Origin: Sphingomonas lacusdianchii
GTDB taxonomy: Bacteria > Pseudomonadota > Alphaproteobacteria > Sphingomonadales > Sphingomonadaceae
Direction: 5' to 3'
DNA: 53,791 nucleotides
NCBI RefSeq assembly: GCF_022664395.1
Contig: NZ_JAKRET010000022.1
Location: 1 to 53,791 of the forward strand
Part shown: in pieces, positions 1-7,590 of the stretch
Layout of the letters: each line of letters starts with the position of its first letter
How positions within the stretch are numbered: position 1 is the first letter of the stretch
Translations under genes and position numbers: made by a program
Notes under the pieces: model-generated
Seen by the model: only the letters and a program-made list of their open reading frames with translations
What the model was told of the DNA's origin: nothing
The model's database searches: none

Positions 1-114
1 GTTCTCCTTTCGAAGTTTCAGCCCGAGGGCACCGGTAAGCTCGGTGGGCAGATGCCATTGCCAACAAGCATCACGTCATCAGACGCACTCCTTTCTCGCG
101 CCACAACGGCGCAC
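1..114 (-). mobile_element. Group II intron, 5' end only (cut by window edge)
   Basis: Reading the minus strand from 114, the sequence begins GTGCGCCGTTGTGGCGC, which fits the GUGYG start of group II introns. It closely matches the 5' end of the complete intron that starts at 19180 (GTGCGCCGTTGCGGCGC). Both also share CTGC-C-CCG and CTCGGGC-CTGAAA blocks over about 115 nt of domain I. The intron interrupts the reading frame of the small gene at 115-181. Its reverse transcriptase and 3' end lie outside the window. An alternative start two bases earlier (GTGTG) also fits the consensus. The call rests on homology to the complete intron. Confidence 0.72.
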
Positions 115-181
115 ACCAGCCCCCCTCTTCGGGGCCGCCATACGCGCGGTCGATCTCATAGAAGGCGAGGATGGTACGCAT
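115..181 (-). CDS. 5' exon of a small plasmid gene interrupted by a group II intron
   Basis: The reading frame starts at 181 with an AGGAG ribosome site about 8 nt upstream and encodes 22 residues beginning MRTILAFYEIDRAYGG and ending EEGGW. It then runs into intron sequence after one base (T) of the next codon. Without splicing the frame continues to a stop at 71-73, giving a 36-aa hybrid. From memory, sphingomonad plasmids carry a small hypothetical protein with this N-terminus that continues with W or Y, which would fit ligation after that T. The second exon is outside the window, so function and full length cannot be judged. Confidence 0.6.
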
Positions 182-230
182 AGGCAGGCTCCTGGTGCGA
201 CTGGCCCGGTTGGCCGTCCCGCCCGTCTCG

Positions 231-245
231 CTCCCCCTTCCCTTC
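231..245 (-). promoter_or_regulatory. Purine-rich leader tract
   Basis: The minus strand reads GAAGGGAAGGGGGAG about 50 nt before the start codon at 181. The same tract precedes at least eight other genes in the window. Its role is unknown. Confidence 0.5.
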
Positions 246-255
246 TGTTCTGGGC

Positions 256-292
256 TTCGCGCAGCGACATGCACCGCGCATTGCACCGCGCC
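256..292 (-). repeat. 37-bp upstream box, copy 1
   Basis: This 37-bp stretch recurs at 24572-24608 with a single mismatch, again next to the purine tract and upstream of a minus-strand gene. It contains GTGCAATGCGCGGTGC on the minus strand, which also occurs at 30828-30843 in the parA upstream region. It could be an operator, a promoter, or a short leader peptide; the minus strand reads M-Q-C-A-V-H-V-A-A-R in both copies. Confidence 0.55.
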
Positions 293-305
293 TCAAGGTG
301 GGCAG

Positions 306-1628
306 TCAGGCCGCTCGGAGATCGAGCGTGCCCATCAAGGTGGTCGCCGCCCCGAAGGTGCGTAGCGTGGACGCGATTGTGGGTCTGAGGCGTGCCTTGC
401 TCGACACGATTACCTCCGGGGAGAGCGGCGCGCCGTCCGCGTCAGCATAGCCGGTCGCGAGTGTGCCGATCGTGGTCTCCACCCGGATAAGGTGACCTCC
501 GTTGGGACCGGGTCCGACGTGGCGGGCGGTGAACTCACCGAGTTTGCCGGTGAGGCCGTGGATCGCTTTGCCCCAGCGGATATGTCCCGCAGCCATGTTC
601 TCGTTTGCGGCGTAGCCGCGGTCGAGCCAGGTTCGCAGATGGGCGCGCTGCTGTAGGCGAGTGTTTCGCGTCCGCTCCATGGTCCGGCAAAGGGGCAGGA
701 CGTCGGCGATCTCGTCCAGCAGGCGCAACCCGTCGTCTTGCAGCGCGATCAGCACGTCGTCGAACTCGCGGCCGGCGAGAAGTTGCGTCAGCTGGTGTCC
801 GGCCGCGATTGCCCCGATTGTCGGGCTTTCGGCAGAGCGGTGATCCGCGGCGAGGCTGTCAGGAACCACGAATCCGGCAGGCGTCAGGATGACGATCATG
901 GCCTCGTCGGCGCCGGGCCGAGAGAGGATCAGGGTCAGGAAGTCCCATGCCGTTCGCGACGGGTCGCCGGTTGCGACATCTGCGGCGTCGATGATGGCGA
1001 GCCGGCGAGACCAGCGCGCGGGCCTCGGTTCGTCTGTCGGTTTCGGCCACGCGCTGGGAAGCGGCCGACCACTCGGCGTCGCTGTAGGCGCGGGCGGCGG
1101 GAAGTTGCTCTCCCGTAAGATGGCCAGATTGCTCCGGCGCGCAGCGTCGAACAGATCTGTTCGGTCGCCGCCTCCATCGGTGAAGCCCTGGTCGTAAGCG
1201 GCATGGAGCAGCGCGAGTGGGGCGTTCGAGGGGACGCCGTCAGGGTAATGGTGGGGCCATCCGACATGGGCGGCGTACCAGCCATCGGCGTAACGGCAGC
1301 TGACGTCCCAGTCGTAGCCGTATTGCTCGTGGCCGTGCAGGATGGCGATGTCGCGGTCGTTGCCGCGGCCCGACTGGACCTGCTGCTCGGTAAAGGCGAA
1401 GTTGGTGGCCTGCCGCTGCGCCTCGGTCTGATCGCGGATCGCGTCGTTGATCGGGCGCATCGCGGCGATGCGTTCGCGGCCTCGAGCCGTCCGGTCCTGA
1501 AGGGGCGCGTCGGGCGGCAGGTCGGGAAAGTCGCGCCACGCGGCCGCGATCGCCGCTGCGTGTTCAGGGGTCCGGCCTCGGGTGAGCCATGTACTCACGT
1601 CGGCGGGGTCGAGACGCTCTTGTGCCAT
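306..1628 (-). CDS. Conserved plasmid protein of unknown function
   Basis: This 440-aa protein begins MAQERLDPADVSTWL. The frame is open further upstream, but the start at 1628 has GAGG five bases before it, and the region above 1693 belongs to the preceding gene. No domain is recognised. It has an N-terminal helical, charged part, a proline-rich linker near the middle (PPPAPTATPSGRP) and a C-terminal part with a GTLATGYADADG segment. There is no signal peptide, membrane segment or catalytic motif. It is the last full gene in the minus-strand block and probably shares a transcript with the gene starting at 2397. A long open frame on the opposite strand here is a high-GC shadow. Confidence 0.75.
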   Translation of the reverse strand: MAQERLDPADVSTWLTRGRTPEHAAAIAAAWRDFPDLPPDAPLQDRTARGRERIAAMRPINDAIRDQTEAQRQATNFAFTEQQVQSGRGNDRDIAILHGHEQYGYDWDVSCRYADGWYAAHVGWPHHYPDGVPSNAPLALLHAAYDQGFTDGGGDRTDLFDAARRSNLAILRESNFPPPAPTATPSGRPLPSAWPKPTDEPRPARWSRRLAIIDAADVATGDPSRTAWDFLTLILSRPGADEAMIVILTPAGFVVPDSLAADHRSAESPTIGAIAAGHQLTQLLAGREFDDVLIALQDDGLRLLDEIADVLPLCRTMERTRNTRLQQRAHLRTWLDRGYAANENMAAGHIRWGKAIHGLTGKLGEFTARHVGPGPNGGHLIRVETTIGTLATGYADADGAPLSPEVIVSSKARLRPTIASTLRTFGAATTLMGTLDLRAA

Positions 1629-1692
1629 GACAGCCTCGCGGAAGAGAGCGAGCGGTCCACCACGCATCGCGCGGCGGACGGCCGCGGTTGGG

Positions 1693-2397
1693 TCAGACGG
1701 CGGTCGGAGCCGGGAGCGCGAGCCATTCGGGTTCGTCGTTCGCGATCGGCTTGTCGAAGTCGGCGGCCTCGGCTTCCGTGAACACCGTGGCGGTTGCGAG
1801 GGAGCCGAATCCGTTGTCGTTGTTCCAGAAGGAGAGCCCATGGGTGCTATCGCGGGTCGCGAGCACGAAGCCGTCGAGACCCTCGTGGGCACCGACATCA
1901 AGGCGCTTGAAGGCGCGTTCGAGGATGCCCTGGGTAGTATGCCACTGGATGCCCTCGTCGGTGATGACGACGCAGCCGCCCCCGAAGTCGCCGACCTTCA
2001 GTCGATCGCTGCCGTAGGACCAGGCAAAGCCGCAGGGCAGAGCCGCCTTGCAGGCGCGGAAGATGAGTTTGGCGACCTGGTCGACTCCGAACTGGTCGCC
2101 GGTGAAGGTGACGCGCACGTTGTCCTCGCCCTCAGCGTCCTCGATGGCGATGCGAGCGTCGAGATACGGGAAGTTCCAGTCTTCGAAGAGCTCGAGGAAG
2201 CTCTCGAACCGATTGTCGCCCTTGGGTGGGAAGACAGCGCGAAAGCGTTCGTCGAGCGTGTCGTAGGCGGCGGCGAGCTCGTCGTCGGTGCCGTTGGTAT
2301 CGAGAAGGTCGACCGCCTTTTCCGCTTCCCGGAGGAGTGCGGCGTCCTCGCGCGACATCAGGAGGGCGAAAGCCGCCTTGAGATAGCTGTTCGACAT
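1693..2397 (-). CDS. Conserved plasmid protein of unknown function
   Basis: This 234-aa acidic, probably cytosolic protein has a GGAGAG ribosome site directly before the ATG at 2397. The N-terminal 80 residues look helical (REDAALLREAEKAVDLLD). The middle has a mixed alpha/beta pattern with CGFAWSYGSDRLKVGDFGGG. No catalytic motif or known domain is recognised. It follows the 169-aa gene by about 28 nt and precedes the 440-aa gene, so the three are likely co-transcribed. Its frame and codon use match its neighbours. Confidence 0.8.
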   Translation of the reverse strand: MSNSYLKAAFALLMSREDAALLREAEKAVDLLDTNGTDDELAAAYDTLDERFRAVFPPKGDNRFESFLELFEDWNFPYLDARIAIEDAEGEDNVRVTFTGDQFGVDQVAKLIFRACKAALPCGFAWSYGSDRLKVGDFGGGCVVITDEGIQWHTTQGILERAFKRLDVGAHEGLDGFVLATRDSTHGLSFWNNDNGFGSLATATVFTEAEAADFDKPIANDEPEWLALPAPTAV

Positions 2398-2424
2398 GGG
2401 ACTCTCCGTTTGCTTAGAGCGCCG

Positions 2425-2934
2425 TCAGGCGGTTGCGGCCTTGGTCAGGCGCGCGCGGGCGACCGCGGCCTCGTCGGGAAAGGCTGCGGCGAGATTGGTG
2501 TGGAGCGTCTCGAAGTCCGCGACCGGGAATCGGCCGTCCGCACCCGGCCGGGTGACGTGAAAGGCGCTGATCAGGATTTCGCTTGGATTGCTGTGAACCT
2601 GGGTCGGGGTGGCGTCGTCATAATTGACGGGCGCACGGAATCCGGCCTCCAGCCAAGTCCCAAGGCCCTCCTCGACCGCCTCGGCATAGGTACGAACCGC
2701 CTCGTCGAGCTCGTTCTCGACGTGGAGCACGAGGGTAACGTAGGTGCCGAAGTCGTGGCGATTGGCGAGGCCGGAGAGACGGCATCCCGGAGGTGGCGAG
2801 CCGTACCGGGCGATTACCGCATACTTATAGGTCAGCACCTCGAGCTTGTTCAGGGCGTCGAAGTCGGGCGTCTGTCCGAGCTGGGCGCAGTCCTCGTTGG
2901 CGGGCGCGCCGCCAATGTCGACGAAATAGGGCAT
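2425..2934 (-). CDS. Conserved plasmid protein of unknown function
   Basis: A 169-aa protein starting MPYFVDIGGAPANEDCAQLG, with GGAGAT seven bases before the start. The sequence alternates short strands and helices and has no cysteine pairs, membrane segment or known motif. A purine-rich leader tract lies 37-56 nt upstream (2971-2990), as for several other genes of this block, so it may begin a transcription or regulation unit with the two genes downstream. No function can be assigned. Confidence 0.8.
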   Translation of the reverse strand: MPYFVDIGGAPANEDCAQLGQTPDFDALNKLEVLTYKYAVIARYGSPPPGCRLSGLANRHDFGTYVTLVLHVENELDEAVRTYAEAVEEGLGTWLEAGFRAPVNYDDATPTQVHSNPSEILISAFHVTRPGADGRFPVADFETLHTNLAAAFPDEAAVARARLTKAATA

Positions 2935-2970
2935 GGGGATCTCCGTCGGTCCCTATCGGACCACGCAATC

Positions 2971-2990
2971 CCTCCCCCCTCTCCTTCCCG
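2971..2990 (-). promoter_or_regulatory. Purine-rich leader tract
   Basis: The minus strand reads CGGGAAGGAGAGGGGGGAGG in the gap before the gene starting at 2934. It belongs to the set of recurrent tracts described in the findings. Confidence 0.45.
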
Positions 2991-3026
2991 TTTGGGCACC
3001 CGGAGCGGTCTTCGGCCGCTTAGCGC

Positions 3027-3263
3027 TTAGCGCGGGGTTGTCTTATGGTTGGCTCGCTCGAGCAGCACGAAGATGATCGTCATCATTGGGAGCGCTACTA
3101 GGGTAAGGTTCGGATCGATGACCATGGTGCCTACGAGCACTGCGGTTGCAGCCAGGAGGAAGGCGAGCGATCGCCAAAATCCGGGGGATCCTCGCGAGAG
3201 GTCGGTGACCGCCTTAGCCGCGGTCGAGCGGGCTGACTTCTGTGAGGCTTGGGAATCCGACAT
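3027..3263 (-). CDS. Small membrane protein, two predicted TM segments
   Basis: A 78-aa protein starting MSDSQASQKSARS. The upstream frame is open, but an excellent GAGAGGAGA site 6-8 nt before 3263 sets the start. Residues 1-30 are hydrophilic. Two hydrophobic segments follow at about 31-47 (FWRSLAFLLAATAVLVGTM) and 52-66 (LTLVALPMMTIIFVLL), ending in a basic tail. This predicts an inner-membrane hairpin. Function is unknown; the TraD/TraL-like small plasmid membrane proteins are only an analogy. Confidence 0.7.
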   Translation of the reverse strand: MSDSQASQKSARSTAAKAVTDLSRGSPGFWRSLAFLLAATAVLVGTMVIDPNLTLVALPMMTIIFVLLERANHKTTPR

Positions 3264-3333
3264 GCGTGATCTCCTCTCGGCGAGTGTAGCATGGCCTGCA
3301 ATTCGCGGTCTCAACAAATCCGCGCCTATTTGG

Positions 3334-3648
3334 CTAGTCTGGGAACAGGCGGCGCTTCATCTCGGCCTGGTATTCACCGTCGGACAGACCGAGGGTCTTC
3401 AGTCGGTCGGTCTCCAGCGTAGCTGCGAGGTCGGCGGGAAGGATCGCCCAGGGGCGCGCGATGGCAATGGCCTCTGCCGCTGTCGATAGCTCTCGCAGGT
3501 CTGTGCCCCTCCAGACGACGGTTTCTTCTTCCCCCACCTCCTCGGGGTCAGGACGCAGTACCTGCACGAAGAAGGTCTCAAGCGGCCGGTCCCATCCGAT
3601 CGCAACAGAGGTCGCGCCACGAAGGCCGGTAAAGGTGTGCCTGCTCAT
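3334..3648 (-). CDS. Small hypothetical protein
   Basis: A 104-aa protein beginning MSRHTFTGLRGATSVAIGWD. A GGAAGGACG site before 3648 supports this start over the longer open frame. It contains the pattern RPLETFFVQVLRPDPEE followed by a helical C-terminus rich in K and R. No domain is recognised, and it appears cytosolic. It lies between two other small genes and is separated from the upstream gene by about 31 nt, which fits one operon. Confidence 0.7.
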   Translation of the reverse strand: MSRHTFTGLRGATSVAIGWDRPLETFFVQVLRPDPEEVGEEETVVWRGTDLRELSTAAEAIAIARPWAILPADLAATLETDRLKTLGLSDGEYQAEMKRRLFPD

Positions 3649-3679
3649 TGGTCGTCCTTCCCGTAGGCATCTTGGCGTT

Positions 3680-3970
3680 TCAGAGTGTGACCCAGGCGGT
3701 TTGCCATGCTCTCGGGGCGGCCTCAAAGCGAAGAACGCCCACGATGTCCTCGACTCCGAACGCGACGCATTCCTCGAGCCAGATGACATAGCAGGCCGAT
3801 TCCGCGAGTTCGGTCGCCAGTAACTCGTCCATCATCGACGCCTCGCGGGCCATCTGTTCCGGCAAGGCGTCCCAGTCGAGGGCGTCCAGGAAGCGGTTTC
3901 GCCGCTCGATGAAGCGGATCAGACGGTGTTCGTCGGCCTTGGCGATGGCGATAGCCTGGTGGATGCGCAT
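3680..3970 (-). CDS. Small hypothetical protein
   Basis: A 96-aa protein starting MRIHQAIAIAKADEHRLIRF, with GAGAGGAG before the ATG. It is mostly helical and acidic in the middle, and has a WLEECVAFGVEDIVG segment. No known domain is recognised. A purine-rich tract sits about 31-49 nt upstream (4001-4019). It follows the Mom-like gene and may be translated from the same message. Confidence 0.72.
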   Translation of the reverse strand: MRIHQAIAIAKADEHRLIRFIERRNRFLDALDWDALPEQMAREASMMDELLATELAESACYVIWLEECVAFGVEDIVGVLRFEAAPRAWQTAWVTL

Positions 3971-4000
3971 GGCTCGTCTCCTCTCGTGGACACGATCTCC

Positions 4001-4019
4001 GCTCCCCCTCTCCTTCCCG
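4001..4019 (-). promoter_or_regulatory. Purine-rich leader tract
   Basis: The minus strand reads CGGGAAGGAGAGGGGGAGC, between the Mom-like gene and the 96-aa gene. It is one of the recurrent set. Confidence 0.45.
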
Positions 4020-4032
4020 TCGGTACGACGGG

Positions 4033-4839
4033 TCAGGCTCCGAGCTGCTCACGCAGGACGTCCGATCGGACGGGATAGGCAAGACGCGGAAGCGAGTGGC
4101 CGGTGCGGCGTGCCTCGCGGGTGAGTTCGAAGCAGTAGGTGAAGAGTGGGCTCTGCCGCGCGCTGGTGAGGGCGCCGGTTCTTCGGCATCGATCCAGCCA
4201 GACGCGGGGATGCTCCGTCGGCCTCGGGCGTGGTGCGCCGAGGCGAACCAGTTGATCGATCGCGCCGGCGTGGCCGCTTTCGAGATTGCGGATCTTGGAC
4301 AGGGTCCGCTCGGAGATGGTCTCGCCGGCGATGCGCAAGACCTGCCGCGGCCTTGTTCGACCACGATACGCCCCGGAGAGGGCGGCATAGACACCCCCGC
4401 AATGGCCGTACGCCGGATCGGAAAAGCTGACGACGGCTTCGATGCGCGGGCGCGCCAGACGCAGGAGGCGAAAGGCGCGGGAGGTGAAATAGCTCTCCCC
4501 GTTCGCGGCCACGCTCGGAAGACAGAGCAGTCGTTGAAGCACGCAGCCGCGCGCGGCGTCTGAGAACCCGGTGTGGCGCGTGATGACGGCGCCGGTCGCG
4601 GGGACGCCGAAGACGATCAAGCCGTCGAGCGAAGCAGCACCGCCCTTGCCGGGTCCGAACAGGCCGACCGCGACCTGCGCGGCGGGGTAGCGTGGAAGAT
4701 AATGGTGGTCCGCCAGGAAAGCGCGGGCCGTTTCGTGACCGAGTATATCGACCGCGTAGCGGCGGGGATCGATTAGCGTGTCGTTGGACACGTACAGGCT
4801 TCGCCGGTCGCGCCAGCGTTGGCTCCGGGTGGTCAGCAT
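4033..4839 (-). CDS. Mom-like GNAT-fold protein, probable DNA base modifier
   Basis: A 268-aa protein with its start at 4839 (GAGG upstream). The core at residues 40-165 has the pattern I associate with Mom-type GNAT-fold proteins. It comprises a HHYLPRYPAAQVAVGLFG block (45-62), LDGLIVFGVP (71-80), LQRLLCLPSVAANGESYFTS (101-120) and VVSFSDPAYGHCGGVYAALS (136-155), then YRGRTRP. In phage Mu, Mom modifies adenine in DNA and defeats many restriction enzymes. The gene lies two genes after a C5 methyltransferase and three after a DpdA-like gene, which supports a base-modification role. Family membership is inferred from motif memory; the modified base and cofactor are unknown. Confidence 0.6.
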   Translation of the reverse strand: MLTTRSQRWRDRRSLYVSNDTLIDPRRYAVDILGHETARAFLADHHYLPRYPAAQVAVGLFGPGKGGAASLDGLIVFGVPATGAVITRHTGFSDAARGCVLQRLLCLPSVAANGESYFTSRAFRLLRLARPRIEAVVSFSDPAYGHCGGVYAALSGAYRGRTRPRQVLRIAGETISERTLSKIRNLESGHAGAIDQLVRLGAPRPRPTEHPRVWLDRCRRTGALTSARQSPLFTYCFELTREARRTGHSLPRLAYPVRSDVLREQLGA

Positions 4840-4870
4840 GATGGTCGCCCTCGTTGGTCTGCGGCCTCGG

Positions 4871-5131
4871 TCATCGGCGGGGAAGGCGGAGCGTGCGCGC
4901 GATGTGGCCGGCGTACACCCCCACGGCGGACCAGTACGCCGCCAAGGGCGGCTTGTGGGTGTGCCAGCTCTTCTCGGCGCGGCGTCTAGCATCGCGCTGC
5001 AGGTCGAGCAGGACGAGGCGGAGCGCTTCCTGCGCGGCAGGGTCTAGGTCGCGCAGCGCGTTGATGGCCGGCAGGCCGAGGACGGGATTGCGGATCTCCG
5101 CGCGCGATGAGCGCTGGGTCACATGAACCAT
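4871..5131 (-). CDS. Small hypothetical protein overlapping the methyltransferase gene
   Basis: An 86-aa basic protein starting MVHVTQRSSRAEIRNPVLGL. Its start overlaps the last 13 nt of the methyltransferase gene, so it is probably translationally coupled to it. The Mom-like gene begins 31 nt downstream. The sequence is helical (ALRDLDPAAQEALRLVLLDL, then RRRAEKSWHTHKPP) and suggests a small nucleic-acid-binding or adaptor protein. No domain is recognised. Tight coupling between two modification-type genes is the only functional hint. Confidence 0.72.
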   Translation of the reverse strand: MVHVTQRSSRAEIRNPVLGLPAINALRDLDPAAQEALRLVLLDLQRDARRRAEKSWHTHKPPLAAYWSAVGVYAGHIARTLRLPRR

Positions 5132-7521
5132 GTGTCGATCCCGTCGAGTTCGAAGGCGGCTTGCCGGTTGTCGATGGTCAGCGCGAGCGCGCCGGGTTTC
5201 ACCCAGATCTCGCGCGGCGACAGCGTGAAGCGCTCGCCGGCATCGGCCAGGAGCAAGGTTTCTCCTACCGTTTCAGCGATGCCACGCGATGCAGGCGGCG
5301 GAATCGCGTTACCGACCCATTCCCGTTTCTCGGCGTCCGATGTCCCGATCAGGTCGATGTACTCGGTCGGATCGAGGATACCTTGGATGACCAGAAGCTC
5401 GGCCGACGTGAACGGGCGATGCCAGGTGCCGTCGAGTGCGACGATGCGGGCCACAAGGCGATCGTCCTTGGCCGGCAACGAAGCCGGAAGGTCCTCCAGC
5501 TCGGGTTCGCGCGGGTCGGCAACCGACCAGCTGCCGTTGCACTTCTTGGCGAAGCCGGGGATCGCGCCGGTGTGCTGATCCCATCCGACGATGCCGTAAT
5601 GGGTCTGCGAGACGTAGTTCTGCCGGTCGGCGCGGCCGAGCGCCCGCGGCCTCGGATCGGCAACCGAAAGCGCACCAGAGCCGACCCGGTCGGAACCGGT
5701 CACCGTCGGAGCGGCCGCGTTTGCCGGCACCACGCGCATCTTGTTGCCGTGCTGGCCGAGTTCACCCGAGCGATAGAGAGGATCCGCGACGACGAACGCG
5801 CCCATCCCTGTTGTCGAGGCGCCGATCACGGCGTTGGTTGGGCTGTCATAGGCGCAGACCCGGTATTTGCCGTTGGTGTGGCGACCTTCGCGAGCGCGCG
5901 GGTCGGGTACGGCGCTCGCAGGGTGCGTCAATTTGACGATCTTGAAAGTGTTGTTGAAGCGCGGGCGGTCCTGTCTCGGATCCGCGACGGCGTTGGGTCC
6001 TGAGCCGACCCACATGTTCGCCGTGACGACGCCGGCGGGCTCGTCCCAGGTCCGGATACCGAGTTGGACGCTGGCGGGGTGCCCGTTGATGCGTGGGTCA
6101 GCGACCGAGTGGGCGCCGGTGCTAGGCTTCGGTGACCCGCTGACGACGCCTGTCGAGCCGTTCCAGCCGATGACGCCGAGAACGTGGCGGTGCGTCGCCG
6201 GTCCATAGGCAGGCGTCGGATCGGCGATCGAGAAGGTGGCCACCCCATTCGCCGCGGTGACCGGGGCTTCCGCCCTACGGCCTCGGGCATGGATCTTCGG
6301 ATCGGCAACGCTGAGCGCGCCGCCCGCCACGTGCGCGGCGCCGCTCACTACCCGGGAGGTGGCATCGTAGTGGGCGACCGATAGAAGACTGGTGTGCGTA
6401 TCAGGTCGGTAACCCGGGCGCGGGTCGGCAACAGAGTATCCGCCATTGGTTGGGCCACCCCGGCTGCTGACCACGCCCACATGGTCGACCCAGTGCCGCA
6501 CGCCGAGATAGCCGGTGCCGTCGCGAGAGGAGAAGGCACGCGGATCGGCAACGGAGAAACGTCCCTGGCCAGGTGCGCGCGCGCTGGTGACCAGCGGACT
6601 GCGATCTTCCCAGCGGCAGACGCCGTAGGCGTTATCGCGCAGGGGTAGTTCTGGCCGGATGCCGTAATCGCGCAGGACCCCGTTTTCCACGGCGAGCTTG
6701 TTCAGCGATCGCCAGTCCGAGCCGGCCTCGACAAAGGCGAGACGAACCCATGTCTGCCATTGCAGGGACGGAACGCGGTGCATCGGGCCGGCGAGCGGAT
6801 CACCGGGCAAGGGCATCTGCCCGATGACCTCTCCCACCCCGCGGAGCCGGAACTTGCGGGGCTGATAGATGAAGGGGGGGACGCGCTCGGTATGACGGGC
6901 GATCAGCAGGAATCGCTTGCGGCTCTGCGCGAGGTGCCCGAGCTCGCCGCAGTCATGACGGCTCTCGTTGACCGAGTAGCCATAGGCGCGGAGCAAGGCG
7001 ATAATCTGGTCGAGCAGCCAGCGTCCGCGCGTCTGTATCCGGGGCACGTTCTCGATGAGAATGACCCTGATCGGATCGTCCTTATAGGCCTCGAGGGTGA
7101 GCCAGATCCCGCGAAGGGTGAGGGCGTTCAGGGCTTGGTACTTGTCGGTGAGGCTCTTCGCCTGCGACAGAAGGCCGCTGAAGCCCTTGCATGGCGGGCT
7201 GAGCAGCATGCACGTGAGGGTGCCGAAGACGGCGCGGATGTCGGCCGGGACGGCTTCGCGCCAATTCCGGTCGGGTTCGCGGCCGTGAAAGGCGCGGTAC
7301 TGGTCGCGGCTGAACAGGTCCATGACCGTCCCGGGCACCCCCGTCAGGCGCTCGAAATTACGGATCGCCCCTGGATCGACGTCGATTCCGCCGGCGCATT
7401 CCCAGTGGGCGACCATGTTGCCGACCATTGGGCGCGCCATGCCGAAGCCCTTGGCGCCAGCCCCTATTCCCGCGAACAGATGGCCGTGGCGGTAAACTCG
7501 GGTGATGGGAGCTTGAAGCAT
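5119..7521 (-). CDS. C5 cytosine DNA methyltransferase with ten-copy VADP repeat insert
   Basis: An 800-aa protein with a strong GGAGGT site three bases before the ATG. It carries C5-methyltransferase motifs: HLFAGIGAGAKGF (14-26, SAM binding), SPPCKGFSG (108-116, catalytic Cys111), ENVP (157-160), SRKRFLLIA (200-208) and WVGNAIPPPASRGIAE (735-750). Typical Dcm-type enzymes are 320-450 aa. The extra length is residues 310-680, where a roughly 40-residue unit ending in SVADPR recurs at about 323, 363, 404, 431, 472, 511, 537, 577, 619 and 666. This region sits where the target-recognition domain normally lies. The enzyme should methylate cytosine to protect plasmid DNA. It is coupled to the 86-aa gene and follows the DpdA-like gene. 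No restriction partner is present, so it is an orphan methylase. Confidence 0.9.
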   Translation of the reverse strand: MLQAPITRVYRHGHLFAGIGAGAKGFGMARPMVGNMVAHWECAGGIDVDPGAIRNFERLTGVPGTVMDLFSRDQYRAFHGREPDRNWREAVPADIRAVFGTLTCMLLSPPCKGFSGLLSQAKSLTDKYQALNALTLRGIWLTLEAYKDDPIRVILIENVPRIQTRGRWLLDQIIALLRAYGYSVNESRHDCGELGHLAQSRKRFLLIARHTERVPPFIYQPRKFRLRGVGEVIGQMPLPGDPLAGPMHRVPSLQWQTWVRLAFVEAGSDWRSLNKLAVENGVLRDYGIRPELPLRDNAYGVCRWEDRSPLVTSARAPGQGRFSVADPRAFSSRDGTGYLGVRHWVDHVGVVSSRGGPTNGGYSVADPRPGYRPDTHTSLLSVAHYDATSRVVSGAAHVAGGALSVADPKIHARGRRAEAPVTAANGVATFSIADPTPAYGPATHRHVLGVIGWNGSTGVVSGSPKPSTGAHSVADPRINGHPASVQLGIRTWDEPAGVVTANMWVGSGPNAVADPRQDRPRFNNTFKIVKLTHPASAVPDPRAREGRHTNGKYRVCAYDSPTNAVIGASTTGMGAFVVADPLYRSGELGQHGNKMRVVPANAAAPTVTGSDRVGSGALSVADPRPRALGRADRQNYVSQTHYGIVGWDQHTGAIPGFAKKCNGSWSVADPREPELEDLPASLPAKDDRLVARIVALDGTWHRPFTSAELLVIQGILDPTEYIDLIGTSDAEKREWVGNAIPPPASRGIAETVGETLLLADAGERFTLSPREIWVKPGALALTIDNRQAAFELDGIDTWFM

Positions 7522-7574
7522 GGGACCTCCGGAGGTGTCGCGGGGGCAAGGTTGCCCGCGCCGCGCACCTTCCC

Positions 7575-7590
7575 GCTCCCCCTCCCCTTC
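7575..7590 (-). promoter_or_regulatory. Purine-rich leader tract
   Basis: The minus strand reads GAAGGGGAGGGGGAGC immediately after the stop of the DpdA-like gene and about 54 nt before the methyltransferase start. It is one of the recurrent set. Confidence 0.5.

Noticed and set aside
1582..3030. 482-aa plus-strand open frame
   Set aside because: It lies opposite three minus-strand genes with good ribosome sites and has low-complexity, GC-shadow composition.
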